Shown here one piece after another: positions 1 to 5,101 of a stretch of DNA of 6,283 bases (its first letter is position 1; the number at the start of each line of letters is the position of its first letter). Source of the stretch: Anaerolineae bacterium. Lineage in GTDB: Bacteria > Chloroflexota > Anaerolineae > JAADDB01. Made by a program: the position numbers and the translations under genes. The notes under the pieces were generated by a model. That model worked only from the letters and a program-made list of their open reading frames with translations, had not been told where the DNA came from and did no database searches. The stretch covers positions 1-6,283 of the forward strand of contig WGAA01000348.1 of the NCBI GenBank assembly GCA_015489285.1, in the 5' to 3' direction.

Positions 1-126
1 CTGTAAAGGCGGGCGACCGGGCTTCCCAATACCCGGGGGTATTGGGTTACCGTTGCGGGACAGCGCCGGACTTTCACCGGCTTCGCCTTTAAGCCCTGCC
101 ATCCGGGGCGTCGGGCACCTTTACAG
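1..126 (-). promoter_or_regulatory. Cobalamin (adenosylcobalamin-type) riboswitch, complete aptamer
   Basis: Read on the minus strand this is a B12 aptamer. The outer P1 stem is a perfect 9-bp pair: CTGTAAAGG (126-118) with CCTTTACAG (9-1). The family core is clear: GCCGGTGAAAGTCCGGCGCTG (about 80-61), then CCCGCAACGGTAA (about 59-47). A peripheral hairpin with 10-bp arms follows (25-46, CCCAATACCC/GGGTATTGGG). The B12-box-like AAGCCCGGTCGCCCGCC (24-8) comes last. The RNA binds cobalamin and usually represses cobalamin uptake, cobalamin synthesis or B12-independent isozyme genes. The expression platform and target gene lie beyond the left edge, so the target cannot be named. Confidence 0.95.
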
Positions 127-154
127 TGAACGGGATTCAATTGTCGTCGGAAGG

Positions 155-183
155 AGTATACCACTCGTAAGAGGGGACGTCAA
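155..183 (-). promoter_or_regulatory. Sigma70-type promoter of the B12 riboswitch transcript
   Basis: On the minus strand TTGACG (183-178) is separated by exactly 17 bp from TATACT (160-155). Each box matches 5 of 6 consensus positions. The predicted start near 148 puts the riboswitch P1 stem (from 126) about 20 nt into the transcript, as expected for a leader RNA. The spacing and the agreement with the riboswitch support the call. The start site itself is inferred. Confidence 0.8.
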
Positions 184-203
184 AAAGGCGCAAGAGCGGC
201 ATT

Positions 204-457
204 GAGTAACGAGTAACGGAGTAACGAGTAATTGGTCGGCGTGAAGACAAGATTGGCGTGATAAGGAACGATTAACGATTGACGATAAATGATTAAAAGG
301 ATTGGCGTGAAGACAGCGTTGACCCAGCAGCGCCAACCTGGCTCTACGTTACGCATTACGAATCACGCATCACGTATCACGTCATCAAGCCAAACTGCGC
401 CTGCAGCGCCGACTTTCTAACCGGCGCCTGACGCCTGACGTATGACGCCTGACGTCT
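204..457 (-). repeat. Composite heptamer repeat, copy D (minus orientation)
   Basis: Read on the minus strand from just after the rimM stop, this copy shows an ordered series. First come CGTCAGG/CGTCATA units (about 454-423), then a linker with AGAAAGTCGGC and GCAGGCGCAG, then GCTTGATGACGTGATA leading into CGTGATG/CGTAATG units. Next is a linker GTAGAGCCAGGTTGGCGC, then GTCTTCACGCC, a CGTTAAT/CGTCAAT block (about 294-268), a second TTGTCTTCACGCC, and finally a CGTTACT block (about 236-204). Much of it matches copy C at 4694-4937 closely but in the opposite orientation. No open frame in it looks coding. Confidence 0.85.
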
Positions 458-458
458 T

Positions 459-980
459 CTACCGCAGGCCGGGGAGGAGGTGGACGACCATACGCCCTTC
501 CTCCACGTCGATCTCCCGGATGACGTCTTTGATGGCAGGGATGAGGATTTCCCCCTCGGGCCCGACGATGACGTACACGTCGTTGGCCCCCGTGTAGATG
601 ATATGGTCCACGTGACCCAGGTATTCCCCGTCCTCGGTCCACACGTCCATGCCCACGATCTGGTACTCGTAGTATTCGTCCTCCTGTAGGGGCCAGGCCT
701 CCTCCACGGGCACGTGAAGCCAGGCCCCTCGCCAGGTCTCCGCGCGGGTGCGGTCGGGGATTTCCCGGAATTTGATGAGGAGTCGTTTACGGTAGGGGCG
801 GACGCTTTCGATCACCAGAGGGGCTTTTCCCTCTCCCGCGAGGACGTGGGCTCCCGGGGTAAAGCGTTCCGGGAAATCGGTGTGGATGTCCACTTCCACT
901 TCCCCCCGGATGCCGTGGGGGGCAATGATGCGACCCACGGCCAGGTAGCGAGGTGTGCGTCGTTTCCCCTTCCCCTTCAT
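459..980 (-). CDS. rimM: Ribosome maturation factor RimM
   Basis: RimM binds ribosomal protein S19 in the 30S head and assists late assembly of the small subunit around the 16S 3' domain. The 173-residue product is of normal family length. The N-terminal beta-barrel carries VGRIIAPHGIRGEV (15-28), the family signature. The C-terminal PRC-barrel part has YYEYQIVGM (103-111), TGANDVYVI (130-138) and LIPAIKDVI (146-154). The ATG at 980 is chosen because AGGAGG lies 4 nt upstream; a longer frame from 1034 would begin inside a strong hairpin and add 18 unconserved residues. It is the last gene of ffh-rpsP-khpA-rimM, 121 bp after khpA, which is a wide gap for this operon. The usual next genes, trmD and rplS, are missing: a repeat begins within 5 bp of the stop. 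Identification is secure from the motifs and the neighbours. Confidence 0.97.
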   Translation of the reverse strand: MKGKGKRRTPRYLAVGRIIAPHGIRGEVEVDIHTDFPERFTPGAHVLAGEGKAPLVIESVRPYRKRLLIKFREIPDRTRAETWRGAWLHVPVEEAWPLQEDEYYEYQIVGMDVWTEDGEYLGHVDHIIYTGANDVYVIVGPEGEILIPAIKDVIREIDVEEGRMVVHLLPGLR

Positions 981-1000
981 CGCTCCTCCTGCGACATGGC

Positions 1001-1028
1001 AAAGGCGGAGACCCGAGTCTCCGCCTTT
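1001..1028 (-). terminator. Strong hairpin between khpA and rimM (terminator or attenuator-like)
   Basis: A perfect 12-bp inverted repeat (AAAGGCGGAGAC / GTCTCCGCCTTT) encloses a 4-nt loop. It sits in the 121-bp khpA-rimM gap, about 10 nt from the rimM Shine-Dalgarno. On the minus strand only three T follow the stem, so it is a weak classical Rho-independent terminator. It may give partial termination, protect the upstream mRNA end, or affect rimM translation. The structure is seen directly; its role is inferred. Confidence 0.55.
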
Positions 1029-1101
1029 CTCCAACCGTAAGCCGTCCTACCAATGGGATGATGAGGCGCGACCTTCTTCAGGGCGTGAAGGACCGAACAC
1101 C

Positions 1102-1329
1102 CTATCCGATTTCCAAGACGACTCGCTTTCCCTGGCGGGTTCCGGCGACCCGCAACAGGGTGCGCATGGCGTTAGCCACACGTCCGCCACGTCCAATGAC
1201 CCGTCCCATGTCCTCTGGTGCCACGTAGAGGTGAAGAACGAGGGTGTCACCCTTTTCTGTCTCCTCCACCCGCACCTGGGACGGGTCGGTGACGAGGGCC
1301 TTTGCGATGTACTCGACCAGTTCTTTCAT
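1102..1329 (-). CDS. khpA: KH-domain RNA-binding protein KhpA
   Basis: The 75-residue product is a single type II KH domain, the whole length of the KhpA (YlqC) family. The RNA-binding GxxG loop is clear in GRVIGRGGRVANAMR (42-56, GRGG at 46-49), preceded by the beta-strand region LVLHLYVAPEDMG. In Firmicutes, KhpA pairs with KhpB (Jag/EloR) and binds many RNAs, affecting cell elongation and division; the role here is inferred from the family. The ATG at 1329 (MKELVEYIAKAL) is chosen because GGGGG lies about 8 nt upstream and the family normally starts with this helix. A frame from 1356 would add nine residues that look like leader. Its position between rpsP and rimM is the common bacterial arrangement, 48 bp after rpsP. 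Confidence 0.95.
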   Translation of the reverse strand: MKELVEYIAKALVTDPSQVRVEETEKGDTLVLHLYVAPEDMGRVIGRGGRVANAMRTLLRVAGTRQGKRVVLEIG

Positions 1330-1377
1330 GAGGAACCCCCTTTCCACAGGGCCCAAGGCCGTGCAGAGAGAACGTGT

Positions 1378-1620
1378 TTAGTCCAAGACCCCCACCTTTC
1401 TCAAGATGCGGGCCACGGCTTCGCTGGGCTGGGCTCCCTGAGAGAGCCAATATTTCGCCCGCTCTTCGTTGACCCGCATCATTGGCGGTTCGGTGCGGGG
1501 GTTGTAAAACCCGATGATCTCGATGAAACGGCCATCCCGTGGGGCACGTGAGTCGGCCACCACGATACGATACGACGGTTGGTTGCGTGCTCCTTGTCGG
1601 CGCAGTCGGATTCGAACCAT
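1378..1620 (-). CDS. rpsP: 30S ribosomal protein S16
   Basis: S16 is a small-subunit protein that binds 16S rRNA and is needed for 30S assembly. The 80-residue sequence starts MVRIRLRRQGARNQPSYRIV, the typical S16 start. It continues with VADSRAPRDGRFIEIIGFYNP (about 20-40), the most conserved part of the family. The C-terminal part RAKYWLSQGAQPSEAVARIL matches the S16 helix and the 'W...GAQPS..V' pattern. The ATG at 1620 has GGAGAGG about 7 nt upstream. It lies 38 bp after ffh and 48 bp before khpA, so all three are probably on one transcript. Nothing is truncated or odd. Confidence 0.98.
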   Translation of the reverse strand: MVRIRLRRQGARNQPSYRIVVADSRAPRDGRFIEIIGFYNPRTEPPMMRVNEERAKYWLSQGAQPSEAVARILRKVGVLD

Positions 1621-1658
1621 AAAAGACCTCTCCTCACACGGTTTCTCTGGATTGGATT

Positions 1659-2984
1659 TCAGAATAACCCACCAAATAGATTACCCGGTAATCGTCCTTT
1701 GCGCAACTGTTTCATCAACTGTTGCATTTGCCGGAATTGGCGTAGGAGCTGGTTGACCTCCTGGACGGTCGTGCCCGAGCCCCGGGCGATGCGTCGTTTC
1801 CGGGAGCTGTTGATGATGCGCGGGTTGCGTCGCTCCTCCGGGGTCATGGAGAAGATGATGGCTTCGATGCGTTTCAGCTGTTTGTCGGTGACTTCCGCGG
1901 GAAGCTGGCGAGCAAGCCGGTTCATCCCCGGGATCATCTCCAGAAGCTGGGAGAGGGGCCCGAGTTTTTTCATCTCCTGAAGTTGTTCCAGGAAGTCCTC
2001 CAGGGTGAAGGTCCCCTCGAGAAGGCGACGTTCCGCTTCCTCGGCTTTCTTCCGGTCCAGCTCCTGCTCCGCTTTTTCGATAAGGGTGAGAATGTCCCCC
2101 ATCCCCAGGATGCGGGAGGCCAGGCGGTCGGGATGGAAGGGTTCCAGCGCGTCCAGCTTTTCCCCCACGCCGAGGAATTTGATGGGCACGCCGGTGACTT
2201 CCCGCACGGAGATGGCCGCACCCCCGCGCGCGTCGCCGTCCACTTTGGTGAGGATGAGCCCCGTCAGCCCCACCCGCTTGTTGAACTCGTCGGCCACGCG
2301 CACCGCGTCCTGCCCGGTCATGGCGTCCACGACGAGGAGGATTTCCTTGGGCTGCGTCCGATCCCGAATCGCCTCCAGCTCGGCCATCATTTGATCGTCG
2401 ATGTGGAGGCGTCCCGCGGTGTCGATGATGGCCACGGTGTACCCCTTCTTGCGGGCTTCCTGGACGCCCCGCACCGCGATGTCGGGAGGCGGGGGCTCCG
2501 TCCCTTCACTGTGCACGGGGATCTGGATCTGGCGCCCCAGGACTTCCAGTTGCTTGACCGCGGCCGGCCGGTAGGTGTCGGCCGCGATGAGTAGAGGGCG
2601 TTGGCCCTCTTTGCGCAGCCGCAGGGCCAGCTTGCCCGCGGTCGTCGTCTTGCCGGAGCCCTGGAGACCGACGAGCATGATGACGTGGGGTGGAGGGCCG
2701 GAAAGGTCCAGGCGACCGGGTTCGCCCAGGGTGCGGATGAGTTCCTCGTGCACGATTTTGATGACCTGCTGGGCAGGGGTGAGTCCCTTGCGGGCTTCCT
2801 GCCCTATGGCCCGTTCGCGCACGCGCTTGATGAAGGATTTGACGACCTTGTAGTTGACGTCGGCTTCCAGCAGGGCCAGTCGGACCTCGCGCAGGGCCGC
2901 GTCCACGTCGGCCTCTGTCAAGACCCCCCGCTGGGATATCTTGTCGAATACCCGTTGTAGCCGATCGCTTAATGCCTCAAACAT
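1659..2984 (-). CDS. ffh: Signal recognition particle GTPase Ffh (SRP54)
   Basis: Ffh binds 4.5S/SRP RNA and signal sequences as they leave the ribosome and delivers the complex to the receptor FtsY at the membrane, with GTP hydrolysis by both partners. The 441-residue product has the full N-G-M layout. The N helical bundle covers about 1-95. The G domain contains P-loop GLQGSGKTT (106-114), DTYRPAA (136-142), DTAGR (188-192), TKVDGDARGG (246-255) and FLGVGEK (270-276). The M domain (about 297-441) has the RNA-binding SRKRRIARGSG (394-404) and a methionine- and glutamine-rich tail. The ATG at 2984 gives the usual MFEALSDRL start, with GGGGA about 7 nt upstream. A GTG at 2990 in the same frame would add two residues and cannot be excluded. 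It is the first gene of the operon, with its own promoter at 3043-3071. Confidence 0.98.
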   Translation of the reverse strand: MFEALSDRLQRVFDKISQRGVLTEADVDAALREVRLALLEADVNYKVVKSFIKRVRERAIGQEARKGLTPAQQVIKIVHEELIRTLGEPGRLDLSGPPPHVIMLVGLQGSGKTTTAGKLALRLRKEGQRPLLIAADTYRPAAVKQLEVLGRQIQIPVHSEGTEPPPPDIAVRGVQEARKKGYTVAIIDTAGRLHIDDQMMAELEAIRDRTQPKEILLVVDAMTGQDAVRVADEFNKRVGLTGLILTKVDGDARGGAAISVREVTGVPIKFLGVGEKLDALEPFHPDRLASRILGMGDILTLIEKAEQELDRKKAEEAERRLLEGTFTLEDFLEQLQEMKKLGPLSQLLEMIPGMNRLARQLPAEVTDKQLKRIEAIIFSMTPEERRNPRIINSSRKRRIARGSGTTVQEVNQLLRQFRQMQQLMKQLRKGRLPGNLFGGLF

Positions 2985-3042
2985 ATCCACTCCCCACTCC
3001 GGGTGTACATCCCCTCCACGACCTCTAAGTCAGCAATGTTTC

Positions 3043-3071
3043 ATTTTAGGGAAGGGTGAGGGTTTGGTCAA
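3043..3071 (-). promoter_or_regulatory. Sigma70-type promoter of the ffh-rpsP-khpA-rimM operon
   Basis: On the minus strand TTGACC (3071-3066) and TAAAAT (3048-3043) are separated by 17 bp, each with 5 of 6 consensus matches. The predicted start near 3036 gives a leader of about 50 nt before the ffh ATG. No competing promoter of this quality was seen between here and ffh. Confidence 0.75.
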
Positions 3072-3086
3072 ATGGAGGTTGGGGAT

Positions 3087-3114
3087 TTGGCCCCTCCGGG
3101 GGTCGGCATATAAT
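3087..3114 (+). promoter_or_regulatory. Promoter of the FTR1-type iron permease
   Basis: A perfect TATAAT (3109-3114) has TTGGCC (4 of 6) 16 bp upstream, or TTTGGC with a 17-bp spacer. The start would be near 3121, about 50 nt before the permease ATG. The -35 lies 15 bp from the -35 of the divergent ffh promoter, so the two promoters are back to back. Confidence 0.65.
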
Positions 3115-3127
3115 GAGGGGACTCAAT

Positions 3128-3142
3128 TGCGAATTATTCTCA
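3128..3142 (+). promoter_or_regulatory. Fur-box-like operator upstream of the iron permease
   Basis: TGCGAATTATTCTCA fits the 7-1-7 Fur model TGATAATnATTATCA at 11 of 14 positions. The half sites are near-perfect inverted copies (TGCGAAT against TGAGAAT), and symmetry extends outward to 8 of 10 bases per arm. It lies just downstream of the predicted permease start site, where a bound repressor could block transcription. The link to iron comes from the adjacent FTR1 gene. The regulator itself is not in the window. Confidence 0.6.
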
Positions 3143-3171
3143 TTTAGCGTGATTTAGGGAGGAGGAACGGG

Positions 3172-3963
3172 ATGGGCGCATCTTTGATTATCGGGTTCCG
3201 GGAGGGATTGGAAGCGGCCCTTGTTGTGGGATTGGTGGTCGGCGTTCTTTCCCGGATGAATGCAGAGGCGTTGAAACGATATGTGTGGTTTGGGGTGTTG
3301 GCTGCTGTTGGGTGTGCGTTGCTCCTCGGGGGAGGGCTTTTCGCCTTGGGGAGGACATTTACGGGACGAGGGGCCCAACTTTTTGAGGGAGGGACGATGT
3401 TGGTCGCCGCTCTGGTGTTGACGTGGATGATTTTTTGGATGGAGGATCACGGTCGGGAGATTTCCCGTCGGCTTGTTTCGGACACGGAGGAGGCCTTGTC
3501 TGTGGGGAAAGTCGCTCTTTTCCTGGTCGCGTTCACGGCTGTTCTGCGGGAGGGCGTGGAGACGGCGTTGTTCCTCATGGCCGCTATTTTTCGTTCTTCG
3601 TGGGTGGATGGGGTCATAGGGGCTGCTTTGGGAATTGCGTTAGCCGTGGGTGTGGGGATTCTTATCTTCCGATGGAGTGTGAACGTTAACGTGACGCGAT
3701 TCTTTCGGGTGACCGGGGTGTTACTTCTTTTCATCGCGGCCGGGTTGATTGCTCACGGGATTCACGAGTTCCAGGAGATGGGGCTTCTCCCCGTGTTCGT
3801 GGAGGAGCTTTGGAATGTGAATTCCTGGCTGGATGAAGAAGGGCCGGTCGGGAGTTTTTTGAAGGCCCTTTTTGGTTATAACGGGAACCCTTCGCTGTTG
3901 GAAGTCCTTTCCTACACCCTGTATCTGGCCCTGGCAGGGGGAGCGATGGTGCGTGAGGCGTAA
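3172..3963 (+). CDS. FTR1/EfeU-family iron permease
   Basis: This is a 263-residue integral membrane protein of the FTR1/EfeU (OFeT) family, which imports iron across the cytoplasmic membrane. Two REGxE motifs, the hallmark of the family, are present: REGLE (10-14, in the first membrane helix) and REGVE (126-130, in the fourth). They supply the acidic residues for ferric iron passage. Seven hydrophobic segments can be drawn at about 4-26, 37-60, 72-90, 112-140, 147-167, 178-197 and 245-261. Other family-like spots are FEGG (71-74) and HEFQEMG (198-204). The ATG at 3172 has AGGAGG 6 nt upstream. In many bacteria EfeU works with periplasmic EfeO and the DyP peroxidase EfeB; neither is here and the gene appears to be transcribed alone. 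Leucine codons differ from ffh: TTG is used for 9 of the first 16. This may reflect transfer or just membrane-protein bias. The exact redox partner and iron form are unknown. Confidence 0.93.
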   Translation: MGASLIIGFREGLEAALVVGLVVGVLSRMNAEALKRYVWFGVLAAVGCALLLGGGLFALGRTFTGRGAQLFEGGTMLVAALVLTWMIFWMEDHGREISRRLVSDTEEALSVGKVALFLVAFTAVLREGVETALFLMAAIFRSSWVDGVIGAALGIALAVGVGILIFRWSVNVNVTRFFRVTGVLLLFIAAGLIAHGIHEFQEMGLLPVFVEELWNVNSWLDEEGPVGSFLKALFGYNGNPSLLEVLSYTLYLALAGGAMVREA

Positions 3964-4119
3964 CGTCATTCGTCATGCGTCAGGCGTCGGGCGGCGGTGA
4001 GGAAATTGGCGCGGCTAGCGCATCCCGGCTTGAGGACGTGATACGTGATGCGTAATGCGTGATGCGTAATTTAGAGGGTGGGTTGGCGCTGCAGGGACAA
4101 CCTTGTGTGCGCGCCGTCC
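3964..4119 (+). repeat. Composite heptamer repeat, copy A
   Basis: The copy begins on the base after the permease stop with CGTCATT CGTCATG CGTCAGG CGTCGGG. It continues GGCGGTGAGGAAATTGGC, then GCTTGAGGACGTGATA, then CGTGATG/CGTAATG units (about 4043-4070), then the linker GGTTGGCGC and GGGACAACCTTGTG. It lacks the final CGTTAAT and CGTTACT blocks; the hairpin cluster starts in their place. No coding signal is seen. Confidence 0.8.
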
Positions 4120-4120
4120 C

Positions 4121-4345
4121 GCACGGGGCTAAAGACCCCGTGCTACATCGAGCGAAGGCCGCCGGAAGCGGCCTAGAGGGAGCCCCAGACTTCCGAAGTC
4201 TCGCAGACTTCGGAAGTCTGAACCAGCCCTCGTGCTACATCGAGCGAAGGCCGCTGGAAGCGGCCTGGGTTAGGGGCGTCCTATGGAGCCCCCTTCGAGG
4301 GGGCTTTGCCCCGACGTAGCCCGGAGGTTCAGCTCTCCGACCTAC
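4121..4345 (+). repeat. GC-rich hairpin cluster 1 with internal direct repeat
   Basis: Successive hairpins are GCACGGGG/CCCCGTGC (4121-4128 with 4136-4143, loop CTAAAGA), AGGCCGC/GCGGCCT, the long inverted repeat at 4186-4220, AGCCCCC/GGGGGCT (4287-4305, followed by TTTG), and a broken stem GTAG..CGGAG/CTCCG..CTAC (4316-4345). A 36-bp direct repeat with one mismatch occurs at 4139-4174 and 4231-4266; it starts CGTGCTACATCGAGCG and contains the AGGCCGC hairpin. The cluster resembles REP/MITE-like intergenic palindromes. No transposase or target duplication is seen. Confidence 0.75.
4186..4220. repeat. Perfect 16-bp inverted repeat with 3-bp spacer
   Basis: CAGACTTCCGAAGTCT (4186-4201) is the exact reverse complement of AGACTTCGGAAGTCTG (4205-4220), separated by CGC. 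Each arm is itself almost a palindrome, so the DNA could form one long stem or two short ones. It sits between the two copies of the 36-bp direct repeat. As RNA it would be a very stable bidirectional hairpin and could act as terminator for the permease; the U-tract is missing, so this is only a possibility. Confidence 0.85.
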
Positions 4346-4353
4346 TTGTCACC

Positions 4354-4516
4354 CCTCATGCGTCAGGCGGCGGTGAGGAAGTCGGCACGGCAAGTGCACC
4401 TGGGCTCCGGCAACGTAATCCGTGATGCGTAATGCGTAACTCAAGGCCATGTAGGCGTTATAGGGACAACCTCGTCTTCACGCCATCCGATTACTCGTTA
4501 CTCGTGACTCGTTAGC
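4354..4516 (+). repeat. Composite heptamer repeat, copy B
   Basis: The order matches the other copies: a short CGTCAGG block, then GGCGGTGAGGAAGTCGGC, then CGTGATG CGTAATG CGTAACT units (4421-4441), then TAGGGACAACCTCGTCTTC and ACGCC. It closes with a CGTTACT block (TTACTCG TTACTCG TGACTCG TTAGCG, 4491-4516). The CGTTAAT block is absent. The middle linker is the most divergent of the four fuller copies. Confidence 0.8.
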
Positions 4517-4525
4517 GTGAGTAAC

Positions 4526-4648
4526 GCCGGGCGCTAAACCGCCCGGCTCATCATAGCGAAGGCCTGCGGCCTCACATAGGACAGCCCGGAGGGCTTTGCT
4601 TCAATGAGCACGGCGGTTCAGCGCCGTGCGAACCCCGGCGGGCCGGGG
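4526..4648 (+). repeat. GC-rich hairpin cluster 2
   Basis: Hairpins in order: GCCGGGCG/CGCCCGGC (4526-4533 with 4540-4547, loop CTAAAC), AGGCC/GGCCT (about 4560), AGCCC/GGGCT (about 4583), GCACGGCG/CGCCGTGC (4608-4615 with 4622-4629, loop GTTCAG) and CCCCGGC/GCCGGGG (4633-4639 with 4642-4648). The first hairpin, with its CTAAA loop followed by a TCATAGCGAAGGCC stretch, parallels the start of cluster 1. The two are therefore related modules placed between heptamer copies. Confidence 0.75.
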
Positions 4649-4693
4649 CACGAGGGTTGGCATTGTAGAATCACCCTTGTCTTCTCGCCATCC

Positions 4694-4937
4694 TCTCGTT
4701 GGTCGGTCGTCGGTCGTCATTCGTCAGGCGTCACCCGTCAGGCGGTGGTGAGAAAGTCGGCAGTGCAGGCGCAGCTTGGCTTGAGGACGTGATGCGTGAT
4801 GCGTAATGCATAACGTAGAGCCAGGTTGGCGCGGCTAGGACAATCTTGTCTCCGCGCCGGCCCCTTAATCGTTAATCGTCAATCGTTAATCGTTGTCTTC
4901 CTGCGCCAGCCAATTACTCGTTACTCGTCACTCGTTA
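4694..4937 (+). repeat. Composite heptamer repeat, copy C (most complete on the plus strand)
   Basis: This copy shows the full order. It starts with CGTCGGT, CGTCATT, CGTCAGG and CGTCACC units (4694-4743), then GGTGGTGAGAAAGTCGGC and GCAGGCGCAG, then GCTTGAGGACGTGATG with CGTGATG/CGTAATG units (4788-4810). Next are GTAGAGCCAGGTTGGCGC and a TTGTCTCCGCGCC linker, then TTAATCG TTAATCG TCAATCG TTAATCG (4865-4892), TTGTCTTCCTGCGCC, and TTACTCG TTACTCG TCACTCG TTAGCC (4914-4939). A piece resembling another linker (GGGTTGGCAT and CTTGTCTTCTCGCC, 4655-4690) lies just before it. Confidence 0.85.
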
Positions 4938-4998
4938 GCCATAAGCCACAGGCCTTCGCCAGGATGATCCGGTCGAGCTTTTCTTCGCGCTTACCCTT

Positions 4999-5101
4999 TT
5001 AATCGTTAATCGTCAATCGTTAATCGTTGTTTCCCCAAGCTCCTCATTGCCGCGCCAAAATGGTCCCCAACGCCCGACCAATTACTTGTCACTCGTTACT
5101 C
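4999..5101 (+). repeat. Partial composite repeat, copy E, running into the thioesterase gene
   Basis: The first 32 bp (4999-5030, TTAATCG units) are identical to 4865-4896 in copy C. After a 40-bp linker comes ACGCCCGACCAATTACTTG with TCACTCG TTACTC, the final block type seen in copies C and D. The earlier CGTCAGG and CGTGATG blocks are absent, so this is a 3' partial copy. Positions 5082-5101 overlap the end of the thioesterase coding region. Confidence 0.8.

Noticed and set aside
121..336. Open frame of 71 codons on the minus strand
   Set aside because: It covers repeat copy D, the riboswitch promoter and the edge of the aptamer; no coding features.
955..1551. Long plus-strand frame of 198 codons opposite rpsP, khpA and rimM
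   Set aside because: It is antisense to three well-identified genes and crosses their gaps; a GC-bias shadow.
4059..4319. Open frame of 86 codons on the plus strand
   Set aside because: It lies entirely in repeat copy A and hairpin cluster 1, and its sequence follows the repeats rather than any protein pattern.
4604..4792. Open frame of 62 codons on the plus strand
   Set aside because: It spans hairpins and heptamer repeats, has no ribosome-binding site and no recognisable domain.
4937..4998. tRNA or other structured RNA gene
   Set aside because: No cloverleaf, no conserved T-loop or acceptor stem could be drawn.
4865..5030. CRISPR array
   Set aside because: The repeats are directly tandem 7-bp units without unique spacers of constant length, and no cas gene is present.
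3964..5081. Insertion sequence or complete MITE
   Set aside because: No transposase, no consistent terminal inverted repeats and no visible target-site duplications around the copies.
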